From NCBI RefSeq assembly GCF_037977055.1, contig NZ_CP150274.1, positions 3,100,001 through 3,164,000 of the forward strand: a stretch of 64,000 nt of DNA, written 5' to 3'. Made by a program: the position numbers and the translations under genes. Source of the DNA: Paenibacillus sp. FSL K6-1096. GTDB taxonomy: Bacteria > Bacillota > Bacilli > Paenibacillales > Paenibacillaceae. Below the pieces are notes generated by a model. It saw only the letters and a program-made list of their open reading frames with translations, searched no databases and was not told the DNA's origin. Of this stretch, positions 55,721-63,979 are shown in pieces. Positions within the stretch are counted from its first letter, which is position 1. Every line of letters begins with the position of its first letter.

Positions 55721-55781
55721 TTGGTCGATCACTAATGGCCTCATTGGCCGTTCACTATTGTCCATCACTGGTTGTTCACTG
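55721..55781. repeat. Three degenerate 23-24-bp tandem repeats at the crt/fni junction
   Basis: TTGGTCGATCACTA (55721), TTGGCCGTTCACTA (55744) and CTGGTTGTTCACTG (55768) recur at 23-24-bp spacing, with shared ATGGCC/TTGTCC sequence between. The last copy overlaps the stop region of the upstream carotenoid gene. Confidence 0.65.
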
Positions 55782-57251
55782 AAGTCCGGCAACCGCTTCG
55801 CCCACCAGCCTGCCGGACAAGGACACGACCGGCGTTCCGCCGCCGGGATGGGTGGTCCCGCCCACATACCAGAGCCCCTGCACATCCTTCGAGCGGTTGC
55901 CCGGACGCGAGAAGGTCTGGCGGACGGTATTGGAGGAGATCCCGTAGATCGCCCCCTTGTGCGCGAGGGTATCACGGGCAATATCACGCGGTGTATAGCG
56001 CTGCAGGACTTCTGCGGAGGACAGCCCGGTAATACCGTGGCTCTCCAGCACCGACAGCACCCGTTCCCCGTAAGCATCCGTCTCGCTGCTCCAGTCACAG
56101 GCCGGACTCAGGTAAGGGGCATTCGCCAGAATGAACAGATTGCTTCCGCCCCTAGGTGCCATCCCCGGCTCCGAATATCCTGAGTGGCAGACATAAACTG
56201 TTGGCTGCTGCGGAGGACGTCTACGCCCGAAGATGTCCTTGAATTCCTGCTCATAGTTCTCCGGGAAAAACACCGTATGATGCAGCAGCGTATCATACGT
56301 GCGCGGCACTCCCGCCAGCGTAACCAGCCCGGACAGGGACGGCTCGTAGGCTTCTATTCTGCGGTCCGTCATCCCCGGACGGTCCGCTTCCGGCAGCAGC
56401 ATCCGGTTAATGGTCAGCACATCGCCGCCGGCGATCACCGTCCTGGCAGGATAGAAGCCCTGCTCCGTCTCTACCCCTTCCACAGCACCGGAGACGACAG
56501 AAATCCCCGTAACCTCTGTTCCTGTAATAATCTGCACGCCCAGATTCCGGGCCAGTGCGGCCAGGCCGCTGACCAGGGAATACGTGCCGCCCTTGACCCC
56601 GTATACGCCCTCCTGAAGCTCAAGATGCCCCAGCATCGCGAAGATGGAAGGCGACTGGTACGGGGAAGAACCGACATAGGTGGCATAGCGGCCGAACATG
56701 GCCAGCGTATGCGGGTGGCTGAAGTAGCGGAGCAGGAGCTTATGAAGATTGAGCCACGGTCTGACCCGCAGCAGGTCCCGCACCAGTGATGGCGAGGCTT
56801 TATCCCTCCAGGAGAGCAGCAGCCGGTTCAGGAACTGCTTCCCGCTCAGCTCATGCAGCCGCGCTGCCTCCGCCAGGAAGTCCGGCAACCGCGCGGCATC
56901 TGCCGGGCTGTAAGCTGCGATCTGCTCCTGCATTCTCCCGGTGTCCCGCGAGAAATCGACCACCTTGCCGTCAGCGAACACATTGCGGGTGCGCGGCTCC
57001 AGCTCATAGAGCTGGACATAATCCTCCATGCGCGCCCCGGCAAGCTCATACAGCGAGCGGAATACATGAGGCATGGTGATCGTGCTTGGACCACGGTCGA
57101 AGGTGTAGCCTCCCGCCTGCACACGCTGCAGCTTGCCGCCGGGCTGCGGCTGCCGCTCCAGCACGGTGACCTCCCAGCCCCGGGCAGCGAGGGTCACCGC
57201 GCAGGACAATCCTCCGAATCCGGCTCCTATGATAACAGCCTTCCGTTTCAT
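55776..57251 (-). CDS. CrtN/CrtI-family carotenoid desaturase/oxidase, third copy (candidate terminal oxidase)
   Basis: The 491-residue FAD protein has the dinucleotide fold VIIGAGFGGLSCAVTLAARG, then GGYTFDRGPSTITMP, and the C-terminal family motif GGTTHPGGGTPVVSLSGRLV. The ATG at 57251 overlaps the stop of the upstream glycosyltransferase (ATGA) and has AAGGAAGG in front, so translation is coupled; an ATG 21 bases upstream is possible. As last gene of the operon after the glycosyl- and acyltransferases, it may oxidise the end group of the carotenoid (CrtP-type aldehyde or acid formation). That role is inference; sequence alone does not separate desaturases from oxidases. Confidence 0.88.
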   Translation of the reverse strand: MKRKAVIIGAGFGGLSCAVTLAARGWEVTVLERQPQPGGKLQRVQAGGYTFDRGPSTITMPHVFRSLYELAGARMEDYVQLYELEPRTRNVFADGKVVDFSRDTGRMQEQIAAYSPADAARLPDFLAEAARLHELSGKQFLNRLLLSWRDKASPSLVRDLLRVRPWLNLHKLLLRYFSHPHTLAMFGRYATYVGSSPYQSPSIFAMLGHLELQEGVYGVKGGTYSLVSGLAALARNLGVQIITGTEVTGISVVSGAVEGVETEQGFYPARTVIAGGDVLTINRMLLPEADRPGMTDRRIEAYEPSLSGLVTLAGVPRTYDTLLHHTVFFPENYEQEFKDIFGRRRPPQQPTVYVCHSGYSEPGMAPRGGSNLFILANAPYLSPACDWSSETDAYGERVLSVLESHGITGLSSAEVLQRYTPRDIARDTLAHKGAIYGISSNTVRQTFSRPGNRSKDVQGLWYVGGTTHPGGGTPVVSLSGRLVGEAVAGLQ

Positions 57252-58405
57252 CCATAACGCCTTCCTTTCCATTCATAACCTCCGCGTGAGCGGCTTCCGC
57301 GCCAGGAGGCCACGGCTATCAGGGACAGGCAGAGGATACTGGCCGGGACCAGGAGGCAGAACCAGACCGGCTGCCTCCCGGCGGCATCACTGATCCGTTT
57401 GACAGTGATACCGGCTGCCACGGCAACAGCAGGCCATACAGCCGCACCTGGCTGACCGCTCAAGACGAACCAGAGCAAGGCAGCAGCAGGCAAAACATAC
57501 AGCGACCAGTACATCAGGAGCACCGCCAGCAGCAGCGCCGGGCTGCGGCCGGTACCGGCGTAGATGTTCTTCCGGTAGCCGTTCCACACCTGCCGCGCAT
57601 TATGGTACATCCGCATGGACACATGCTCCGTAATATCTGCAAGGACAACCGGTTCGCCTGCCCGCTTCATCGCCCGGGCCAGGGCCATGTCGTCCACCAG
57701 CTCGCTGCGGATGGCAATGTGTCCCCCGCAGCGGCTGTAGCTGCTCCGGCGAATCAGCAGGAAGCCGCCGTGCGCGGCAACGAATCGCGGATCGCGGGAG
57801 CCGCGGACCAGCGGAACCGGCAGGTGGCAGATGATCGTGAAGACCATCAGCGGCACCACCAGCTGCTCCAGCCAGGTCCCGGTCACCTGCCTGGGGAAAC
57901 CTGTGACCAGCCCGCTGCCCGCAGCTTCGGCGGCAGCGCGCGCCGCCTGGAGCGCCGAAGGCTGCAAGCGGACATCCGCATCCAGGAACAGCAGCCAGTC
58001 GCCGCTGGCCGCTTCTGCAAGCTGGGCGCAGGCGTGAGACTTGCCCAGCCAGCCCTCCGGCAGCTCCCGGCCCCTCAGCACACGGACCCGGTCTCCTCCG
58101 GCGGCGGCAGCGATGTCCCCAGTTCCGTCCGCCGACGAATCGTCCAGCACCAGAATCTCCACCTCCAGACCATCCGTGGGGCAAGCCAGCACAGAGGAGA
58201 GGCAGCCGGCAATATTAGCCGCCTCGTTGCGGGCGGGAATCAGCACCGACAGACGCCGGACCCGGGCAGTCACCGGCCGCCGCACGGCTTCCGCTCCCAC
58301 AGCTCCAGCCCCTACCCCCAGCCCCGGAAGCTGCGCTTTATTCCATAACGCGAATAGAAGTTGAAGCACCAGAAGACCGGTTATGACCTGGAAGAACACG
58401 CTCAT
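57248..58405 (-). CDS. Family 2 glycosyltransferase, carotenoid-type (CrtQ-like)
   Basis: The 385-residue membrane-bound GT2 enzyme begins MSVFFQVITGLLVLQLLF with an N-terminal helix. It has the nucleotide-binding LSVLIPARNEAANIAGCL and VLDDSSADGT, the metal-binding FLDADVRL, an ELVDDMALARAMKRAG acceptor motif, and two or three C-terminal helices. Start at 58405 overlaps the acyltransferase stop (ATGA) and its own stop overlaps the next start in the same way. In staphyloxanthin-type pathways this enzyme attaches a sugar to the carotenoid acid; that assignment follows from the operon context. Confidence 0.87.
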   Translation of the reverse strand: MSVFFQVITGLLVLQLLFALWNKAQLPGLGVGAGAVGAEAVRRPVTARVRRLSVLIPARNEAANIAGCLSSVLACPTDGLEVEILVLDDSSADGTGDIAAAAGGDRVRVLRGRELPEGWLGKSHACAQLAEAASGDWLLFLDADVRLQPSALQAARAAAEAAGSGLVTGFPRQVTGTWLEQLVVPLMVFTIICHLPVPLVRGSRDPRFVAAHGGFLLIRRSSYSRCGGHIAIRSELVDDMALARAMKRAGEPVVLADITEHVSMRMYHNARQVWNGYRKNIYAGTGRSPALLLAVLLMYWSLYVLPAAALLWFVLSGQPGAAVWPAVAVAAGITVKRISDAAGRQPVWFCLLVPASILCLSLIAVASWRGSRSRGGYEWKGRRYG

Positions 58406-59142
58406 CCCCTCCCCCTGCCCGGCCGCAGCAGGTCCAGCCATTCATTCGTCGACCTTCCTCTGCGGAGCAGGGGATGGAACTCCTCCGGCATATAGCCCTT
58501 ATAGCTTAGAATGTTGCTGCGGTGTGCCTCAAGCTGCCTGTTCAGAACCGATTCCAGGGTTCGTGCAATCTCCGGACGCTCCATCTCTGCCCAAGGCAGG
58601 AGCTGCGGCGCTCCGGCCAGCAGCGTGGCTTCCGGCTTCGTATGGCGGAACAGGCCATGGTACAGCGTCACCGGCACTACGGCAGTCTGCGGGCTGAGTC
58701 GCAGCACCAGGGCCGCTCCTTCCTTCAGGCTCAGCGGGCGGTGCTCCAGCGGCAGTATTTCGCCCTCGGGATACATCCAGACGCTCTCCCCTGCCTGAAG
58801 CAATCCGGCAGTATAGCGCAGCGAAGCGCGCAAGTCTCCGGGATTACCCGGGTTAATCGAGAAGGCTCCGAGCTTCCTGAAAAAGGCATATTTACTTAGC
58901 TGCTCCTCTTCCATCATGAAATAATGCCGGTTCCCCGGCAGCTTCCCGGCAGCATGGTAGGCCAGCAGACCGTCCCACCAGGAACTGTGATTCATCAGGT
59001 AGAGAATACCTCTGCCTGCGGCGGCGGCAGGCTGCAATTCTCCGCTTAATCCGATGAAATGGAAATGCCTGCGCAGCAGATACAGCGAATTATAGCGGGA
59101 GAACAGGCGGTCAAAGCTTGCCGATTTGGCGGCTTCCAGCAT
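58402..59142 (-). CDS. PlsC-type acyltransferase (candidate carotenoid-glycoside acyltransferase)
   Basis: The 246-residue protein has the acyltransferase motifs NHSSWWDG (HX4D) and PEGEILPLEHRPL (EGE block), as in 1-acylglycerol-phosphate acyltransferases. Start at 59142 (MLEAAKSASF) follows GAAGGGAG and overlaps the upstream gene by 32 bases; the longer frame to 59178 overlaps more. Its stop overlaps the glycosyltransferase start by four bases. Being inside a carotenoid operon, it probably acylates the sugar of the glycosylated carotenoid rather than a phospholipid, but this is not shown by sequence. Confidence 0.85.
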   Translation of the reverse strand: MLEAAKSASFDRLFSRYNSLYLLRRHFHFIGLSGELQPAAAAGRGILYLMNHSSWWDGLLAYHAAGKLPGNRHYFMMEEEQLSKYAFFRKLGAFSINPGNPGDLRASLRYTAGLLQAGESVWMYPEGEILPLEHRPLSLKEGAALVLRLSPQTAVVPVTLYHGLFRHTKPEATLLAGAPQLLPWAEMERPEIARTLESVLNRQLEAHRSNILSYKGYMPEEFHPLLRRGRSTNEWLDLLRPGRGRG

Positions 59143-59896
59143 AGCGCAGACTCCCTTCAGCCAAGAATACGCCCGCACCGGCGATAATTGTACAGGCGGG
59201 CATTCCCTCCTTCAGAGCCATGAGGCCGAACAGGATCAGAATGGCCTGATACAGCCGGGTGCCCCGGCGGGCAGCCAGCCTGGTGACCGGCACGGCCGGA
59301 GGCAGCATAGACAGAGCCGCACCGGCAATCAGCCAGCCCCCGAAGTTGCTCCAGGGCACCTGATAGAAGCCCCCGCCGCCTTCCCAGTGCCAGAAGCTCC
59401 TGGCATGGGCGACAGGATCAAGCACCAGATCCATCAGCACGGTCCAGAAGCCTACCTGCACCGCCCTCAGCAGCAGCAGCCGGAGGCCGCGCTGCCCGAA
59501 GTCATGGCTGATGAGGATGGCATTGCACACGACAGCAATCCAGGCGAAGCCCAGGGTAACCGGAACTCCGTATACCAGCGGCCCCAGAATGGAAGAATAC
59601 GAATAGTCCCCGAACAACCGGCCGGAATGGACGCCTACCCATTCAACCGCCATACCTCCGAGCCAGATCAGCGTAAAAGCAATCCATAGACGAAGGCTGC
59701 GCTTCGACCCGGAATCATTGACTGACCAGTCAGACATGAATGGCTTTTGCTGTCCCCTCACGAATAAGTCCATGGCATAGGCGGCGTAGAATACAAGAAA
59801 AAGTCCATTCGAGAATTGCAGGCTGTCCGGAATACCGAGCCAGATCAGCAGCAGCGCGCCAACCGCGTACCAGAACCAGAATAGTGTCCTGACCAT
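59111..59896 (-). CDS. CruF/DUF422-family carotenoid biosynthesis protein
   Basis: The 261-residue protein has seven to eight hydrophobic helices and matches DUF422, which includes the carotenoid 1,2-hydratase CruF (LWIAFTLIWLGGMAVEWVGV, GRLFGDYSYSSILGPLVYG, FWTVLMDLVLDPVAHARSFW). Such enzymes add water to the end-group double bond of acyclic carotenoids. It starts two bases after the crtM stop, in the tightly packed operon. Its presence suggests that the product carries a tertiary hydroxyl. Hydratase activity on a C30 backbone is inference. Confidence 0.84.
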   Translation of the reverse strand: MVRTLFWFWYAVGALLLIWLGIPDSLQFSNGLFLVFYAAYAMDLFVRGQQKPFMSDWSVNDSGSKRSLRLWIAFTLIWLGGMAVEWVGVHSGRLFGDYSYSSILGPLVYGVPVTLGFAWIAVVCNAILISHDFGQRGLRLLLLRAVQVGFWTVLMDLVLDPVAHARSFWHWEGGGGFYQVPWSNFGGWLIAGAALSMLPPAVPVTRLAARRGTRLYQAILILFGLMALKEGMPACTIIAGAGVFLAEGSLRYAGSRQIGKL

Positions 59897-59898
59897 CG

Positions 59899-60756
59899 CT
59901 AGACCACCGCACTTCCCGTCCCGGCGTATCGTACCATGGTCCGCTTGAATAACTGAAGCTTCATTTCATCACTGACATAAGACCGCTCGCGGTACACGTC
60001 GTAACCGTTAGCTTCCACAGCATCGAGAATGGCAGCATAGAAGGATGCGGCAAGCTCAATCGCAAGTCCGCTCTCCTGCGGGTAGGTATCCACCTGCTCC
60101 AGGCCTCTTTGGAACCAGATCAGCGCTTCTGCCTTAAGCTCCTGAAGGACTGCGGTAAACTGCTGGCTCACAATCCCGGACTCCAGCTCCTGCTGGCTGT
60201 ATCCGTGCTTGTTCATCACCTCAAGGGGTACATATCTTCTTCCCCGGCGCAGGTCCTCTCCCACATCGCGGATGATATTCACAAGCTGCATTCCGATCCC
60301 TAAGGAAATTCCCGCTGTCTGTGCCGCTTCGCTCTGATCATCCCGCAGAACAGGCAGCAGCATCTCCCCTACCGTTCCGGCTACCAGATAGCAGTAGCCC
60401 TCAAGGTCCTCCATCGTGTCATATTCCGTAACCGTAAGATCTCTGAGCTGGCCCTCCATTTGCAGATGGAAGGGTTCACGCTGCAGCTGTGGGAAGCTGC
60501 TGAACAGCCAGCGCAGCGCCGGCCAGATGAAATGCCCTTCGGCCTGCTCCAGATCCGTGAACAGCTCCTTCAGCTCATGAATACTGTACGGCGAATTCCC
60601 GGGCTCATCCACGCTATCGTCTATAATCCGGCAAAAGGCATAAATGACATGCACGGCTTCACGCCTGGGACTTGGCAGAACATCGAACGCTTTATGAAAC
60701 GAAGTGGACCCCTTCTTCATCAGTTCCTCACATTGCTGCAAAATCCGTTCATCCAT
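59899..60756 (-). CDS. crtM: Squalene/phytoene synthase family (CrtM/CrtB, dehydrosqualene synthase)
   Basis: The 285-residue enzyme condenses two prenyl diphosphates head to head. Both Asp-rich motifs are intact: DDSVDEPG near residue 42 and DVGEDLRRGRRYVPLEVM near residue 163. Firmicute members usually use farnesyl diphosphate and give C30 dehydrosqualene, so I prefer CrtM, but C40 phytoene cannot be excluded by eye. The ATG overlaps the stop of the upstream desaturase by eight bases (ATGGATGA). Confidence 0.92.
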   Translation of the reverse strand: MDERILQQCEELMKKGSTSFHKAFDVLPSPRREAVHVIYAFCRIIDDSVDEPGNSPYSIHELKELFTDLEQAEGHFIWPALRWLFSSFPQLQREPFHLQMEGQLRDLTVTEYDTMEDLEGYCYLVAGTVGEMLLPVLRDDQSEAAQTAGISLGIGMQLVNIIRDVGEDLRRGRRYVPLEVMNKHGYSQQELESGIVSQQFTAVLQELKAEALIWFQRGLEQVDTYPQESGLAIELAASFYAAILDAVEANGYDVYRERSYVSDEMKLQLFKRTMVRYAGTGSAVV

Positions 60757-62272
60757 GTACGCTCATCTCCTTTATCATTTCCTGAACAGCAAGCCTTGCT
60801 CCCTGCATTACAATCGGCACACCGCCGCCCGGATGGACGGAAGCGCCTGCGGCATACAGCCCTGCAAGCGGATAGGGCTTCGGCTGGGGCCGGAATACTC
60901 CGGATTGGCTCAGCAGCGGCGCAATACCGAAGCTGCCGCCCCCATATAATCCTTCCTTATCGGCATCGGCCGGTGTCCGCAGCCTGCGCCAGATGATATG
61001 GTCCGTAAGCCCGGGGAAGCCCCGCTGCTCCGCATCGGCCAGCACCCGGTCAGCCAGTTCCCCGGCTAACGCCTCCCAGTCTCTGTCCGTCCCTGACGGA
61101 ACGGGAACGAGGAAGTACAGCACGCTCTCTCCCGGAGGTGCCGCGCTGTCGTCCAGCGCTGCCGGATTGAATACATAATACGAAGGATCTGCCGGAATCT
61201 GCTCCCGCTCAAACAGCTCATGCAAGCTGCTGTTCAGGCTGTCCGGCAGAAAGAACTGATGGACCAGTGACTCCGGCCACCGCCGGGACACTGCGGCATA
61301 GATCAGCAGACAGCCAGACGAGGGCTTGAAGCGCCCGCGCTTCACGGCGGCCTTCGCGGATGGGCCGCTGGCCTGGACCGCTGTTATCCCCACAGCCCGC
61401 TCCGGCTTGAATACGCCCGGCGGAAGCAGCTTCTCCACATTCGGGAAATCTCCGTTGTACAGTACCGCATCATACGTGATCTCCTGCCCGTTGACGACCA
61501 CTCCCCTGCAGCGGTCCCCCTCAATTAGCAGAGACTCCACTTCAGTGCCGGTATGAATCTGTACCCCGCGCTCCTCCAGCTCCCGGGTCATGATCTGCGG
61601 CAGAACACCATACCCGCCCTTCAGCATCCAGATCCCGAAGGCTTGCTCGGCGTAGGGAAGCATGGTGTAAATGCCTGGGGTACGGAAGGGTGCCCCTCCA
61701 ATATACAAGCTCTGAAGGGAGAACGCGTCCCTCAGCTCCTCATGCCGGAAATACTGCCCGATGGCTGAGCGCAGGTTACGGTAAGCACGCAGGCGGACCA
61801 TCAGCGCGAGATTGGCCGGACTGAAGAATTCCCGCCCTCTCTTGTATCCCCTCTCCAGGAACGAGGTGCGCCCCTTGGGGTACAGCCCTGACATATCGTT
61901 CATGAAACGCGTGAAGCCCTGGCCCTCGCCGGGGTAGAGCCGTTCAATCTCTTCAGCCTGCGCCGCAGTATCTGAGTATTTGGTGAGCACGCGCCCGCTT
62001 CTGAAGTGCACCCGGTAGAGCGGATCACAGTGCAGCAGCGTAAGGCTCCTGCGCGGCAGGCCGCCTTCTTCCAGAATCCCGAGCAGCATCTCCGGCAGCA
62101 GCACGATCGTCGGTCCTTGGTCAATCCGGTAGCCATCCTGTTCTTCAAAAGCTACCCGCCCGCCAACCTTGGCGGCGCGTTCATACACGACCACCTCATG
62201 ACCCTGCCGGGTCAGCAGCAGCGCTGCCGTCAGCCCGCCGATGCCGCTGCCCACAACCGCGATGCGGCTCAT
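60749..62272 (-). CDS. CrtN/CrtI-family carotenoid desaturase, second copy
   Basis: The 507-residue FAD enzyme has the N-terminal VVGSGIGGLTAALLLTRQG fold, GGRVAFEEQDGYRIDQGPT, and the C-terminal AGASVHPGGGVPIVMQGARL. Its ATG overlaps the stop of the first desaturase by four bases (ATGA), and its stop overlaps crtM. It probably introduces conjugated double bonds into dehydrosqualene, alone or with the first copy, but an oxidase role is equally possible from sequence. Confidence 0.9.
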   Translation of the reverse strand: MSRIAVVGSGIGGLTAALLLTRQGHEVVVYERAAKVGGRVAFEEQDGYRIDQGPTIVLLPEMLLGILEEGGLPRRSLTLLHCDPLYRVHFRSGRVLTKYSDTAAQAEEIERLYPGEGQGFTRFMNDMSGLYPKGRTSFLERGYKRGREFFSPANLALMVRLRAYRNLRSAIGQYFRHEELRDAFSLQSLYIGGAPFRTPGIYTMLPYAEQAFGIWMLKGGYGVLPQIMTRELEERGVQIHTGTEVESLLIEGDRCRGVVVNGQEITYDAVLYNGDFPNVEKLLPPGVFKPERAVGITAVQASGPSAKAAVKRGRFKPSSGCLLIYAAVSRRWPESLVHQFFLPDSLNSSLHELFEREQIPADPSYYVFNPAALDDSAAPPGESVLYFLVPVPSGTDRDWEALAGELADRVLADAEQRGFPGLTDHIIWRRLRTPADADKEGLYGGGSFGIAPLLSQSGVFRPQPKPYPLAGLYAAGASVHPGGGVPIVMQGARLAVQEMIKEMSVHG

Positions 62273-63825
62273 AGTGCAGCCCCCGCGCCCGCGCCAGGAG
62301 CGCCGGCCGGTACGGTGACTCTGCCCCGTACCGACTGGTCATGCTGCCGCAGCAGCCGCGCGCTGATTTTGGCTGACTCGAAGATCGTCGGCAGGCCGCT
62401 GCCGGGGTGCGTTCCCCCGCCGACCAGCCAGATACCGCGTACCTCCTCGAAGGTGTTATGCGGCCGCAGATACATCATCTGCCCCAGATTATGGGCCAGG
62501 TTGAAGGTTGCGCCGTTATAGACATTGAGCCGGCTCTGCCAGTCCTGCGGCGAGAAGAACAGGCGCTCTTCCACCCGTCCGGCAATTCCCCGAAGCTGCG
62601 GAATCTGGTCCAGACGTTCCATCATCCAGTCTTCAACCTCCGCACGCTCCCGCTCCCAGTCAATATCTGCCTTCAGATTAGGAACCGGCATCAGCACATA
62701 AAGCGAGGATTTGCCCGGCGGCGCCAGCGTCTTGTCGATGACTGAAGGGTTATGAACATAGATCGAAGCATCCTCAGACAGAACTCCCAGCTCCGTAATC
62801 TCTCTGACATTGCGCCGGTAATCCTCCGCGAAGTGGACGGAATGATGAGCCAGATCCGCCTCGCCGTCCACGCCCAGATAGAGCATGGCGGTGGAGCAGG
62901 AGTATTTTTTGCGGGCAAGCTTACCGGGTGTGTATTTCTTGAGCAGGCCCGGCTCGAACAATTGGGTCATCGCGGAGCCGAAGTCTGCGCCGATCACAAC
63001 ATAATCCGCTGCCACCTGCTCCCCATTCTCCAGCAGCAGCCCTGTGGCGTGTCTGTCCTTAACCAGAATCCGCTGTACTCCGCTTGCGGTGTGCACACGT
63101 CCGCCATGCTCCTGAATCACATCAGCCATCGCCTGAAGCACCCGGTTCACCCCGCCGATGGGATGGTACAGGCCGTAGCGGTGCTCCATATAGGACAGAA
63201 TAGTGAAGGTTCCGGGGCATTCCCAGGGCGACATGCCGAGGTATTTGGCCTGGAATGTGAACGAGAAGCGCAGACGTTCGTCATCGAAATAACGCGACAG
63301 CCGGTTATACACAGTATCTGCGGCGTTCAGCTTGGGCAGAGCATGGATAACGTCTCTTTTAACGTAATCGCCAATCGATTGGAACGGACGCTGCAGCAGC
63401 GGAATGACCCGCTCCAGCTTGTCGCCCTCTTCAGCCATGAACCGGCGGTAGCCGCTTCCGTTGCCGGGGAACAGCCGTTCAATCTCTTCAGCAGTCTGAT
63501 CCTGATTGGTCGAAGGGGTAAATACGGTATCTCCGAAATGCAGGGAATACAGCGGATCAAGCGGCTTCAGAGTGACATAATCATGCACCGAACGCCCGGC
63601 CAGAGCGAACAGCTCCTCCAGCAGATGCGGCATCATCAGGAAGGTGGCCCCCCGGTCGAAACGGTAGTCCCCCAGCGTAAGCTCTGCCGATCTGCCGCCC
63701 ACTGCGGCCTGCTGCTCGTATAAATCCACCTCATATCCATCAGCGGCAAGCAGCATGGCTGCGGCCAATCCGCCGGGTCCGGCGCCGATCACTGCAACTT
63801 TTGCGGTGTCTGTGGTTCGGGTCAA
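62269..63825 (-). CDS. CrtN/CrtI-family carotenoid desaturase, first copy
   Basis: The 518-residue FAD enzyme has VAVIGAGPGGLAAAMLLAADG, GGRSAELTLGDYRFDRGAT and the C-terminal GGGTHPGSGLPTIFESAKI. I place the start at the TTG at 63825 because AGGAGG lies eight bases before it; the open frame reaches another TTG at 63876, inside the promoter and without a ribosome site. As first gene it opens the carotenoid operon and is controlled directly by the repeat-covered promoter at 63868-63908. Confidence 0.9.
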   Translation of the reverse strand: MTRTTDTAKVAVIGAGPGGLAAAMLLAADGYEVDLYEQQAAVGGRSAELTLGDYRFDRGATFLMMPHLLEELFALAGRSVHDYVTLKPLDPLYSLHFGDTVFTPSTNQDQTAEEIERLFPGNGSGYRRFMAEEGDKLERVIPLLQRPFQSIGDYVKRDVIHALPKLNAADTVYNRLSRYFDDERLRFSFTFQAKYLGMSPWECPGTFTILSYMEHRYGLYHPIGGVNRVLQAMADVIQEHGGRVHTASGVQRILVKDRHATGLLLENGEQVAADYVVIGADFGSAMTQLFEPGLLKKYTPGKLARKKYSCSTAMLYLGVDGEADLAHHSVHFAEDYRRNVREITELGVLSEDASIYVHNPSVIDKTLAPPGKSSLYVLMPVPNLKADIDWERERAEVEDWMMERLDQIPQLRGIAGRVEERLFFSPQDWQSRLNVYNGATFNLAHNLGQMMYLRPHNTFEEVRGIWLVGGGTHPGSGLPTIFESAKISARLLRQHDQSVRGRVTVPAGAPGAGAGAAL

Positions 63826-63867
63826 GCTTGCTTCCTCCTGTCTGCGGGTAGCCTCTTTTATCCTAAC

Positions 63868-63908
63868 ATTATACAAAAACTATACAATCCTGATACAAAT
63901 ATCATACA
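63868..63908 (-). promoter_or_regulatory. Promoter of the carotenoid operon overlapped by four 11-bp-phased repeats
   Basis: The plus strand reads ATACA at 63871, 63882, 63893 and 63904, exactly 11 bp apart. On the minus strand these are TGTAT motifs that include the -10 TATAAT (63868-63873) and a TTGTAT at 63893-63898, which would be a -35 with a 19-bp spacer. Tandem 11-bp repeats with a conserved ACA are the known operator form of CarH/LitR-type MerR regulators. A MerR-type 19-bp spacer would also fit. The regulator gene is not in the window. Confidence 0.75.
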
Positions 63909-63979
63909 TACTTTGCGGGTCTGTGTAAATATCATCCTAGCGTCTTCCGGCAAATTGGCTGCTAGACTTGTCTGACACC

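Noticed and set aside
63826..63876. Upstream TTG start of the first carotenoid desaturase
   Set aside because: It lies within the -10 region of the promoter and has no ribosome site, whereas the TTG at 63825 has AGGAGG eight bases upstream.
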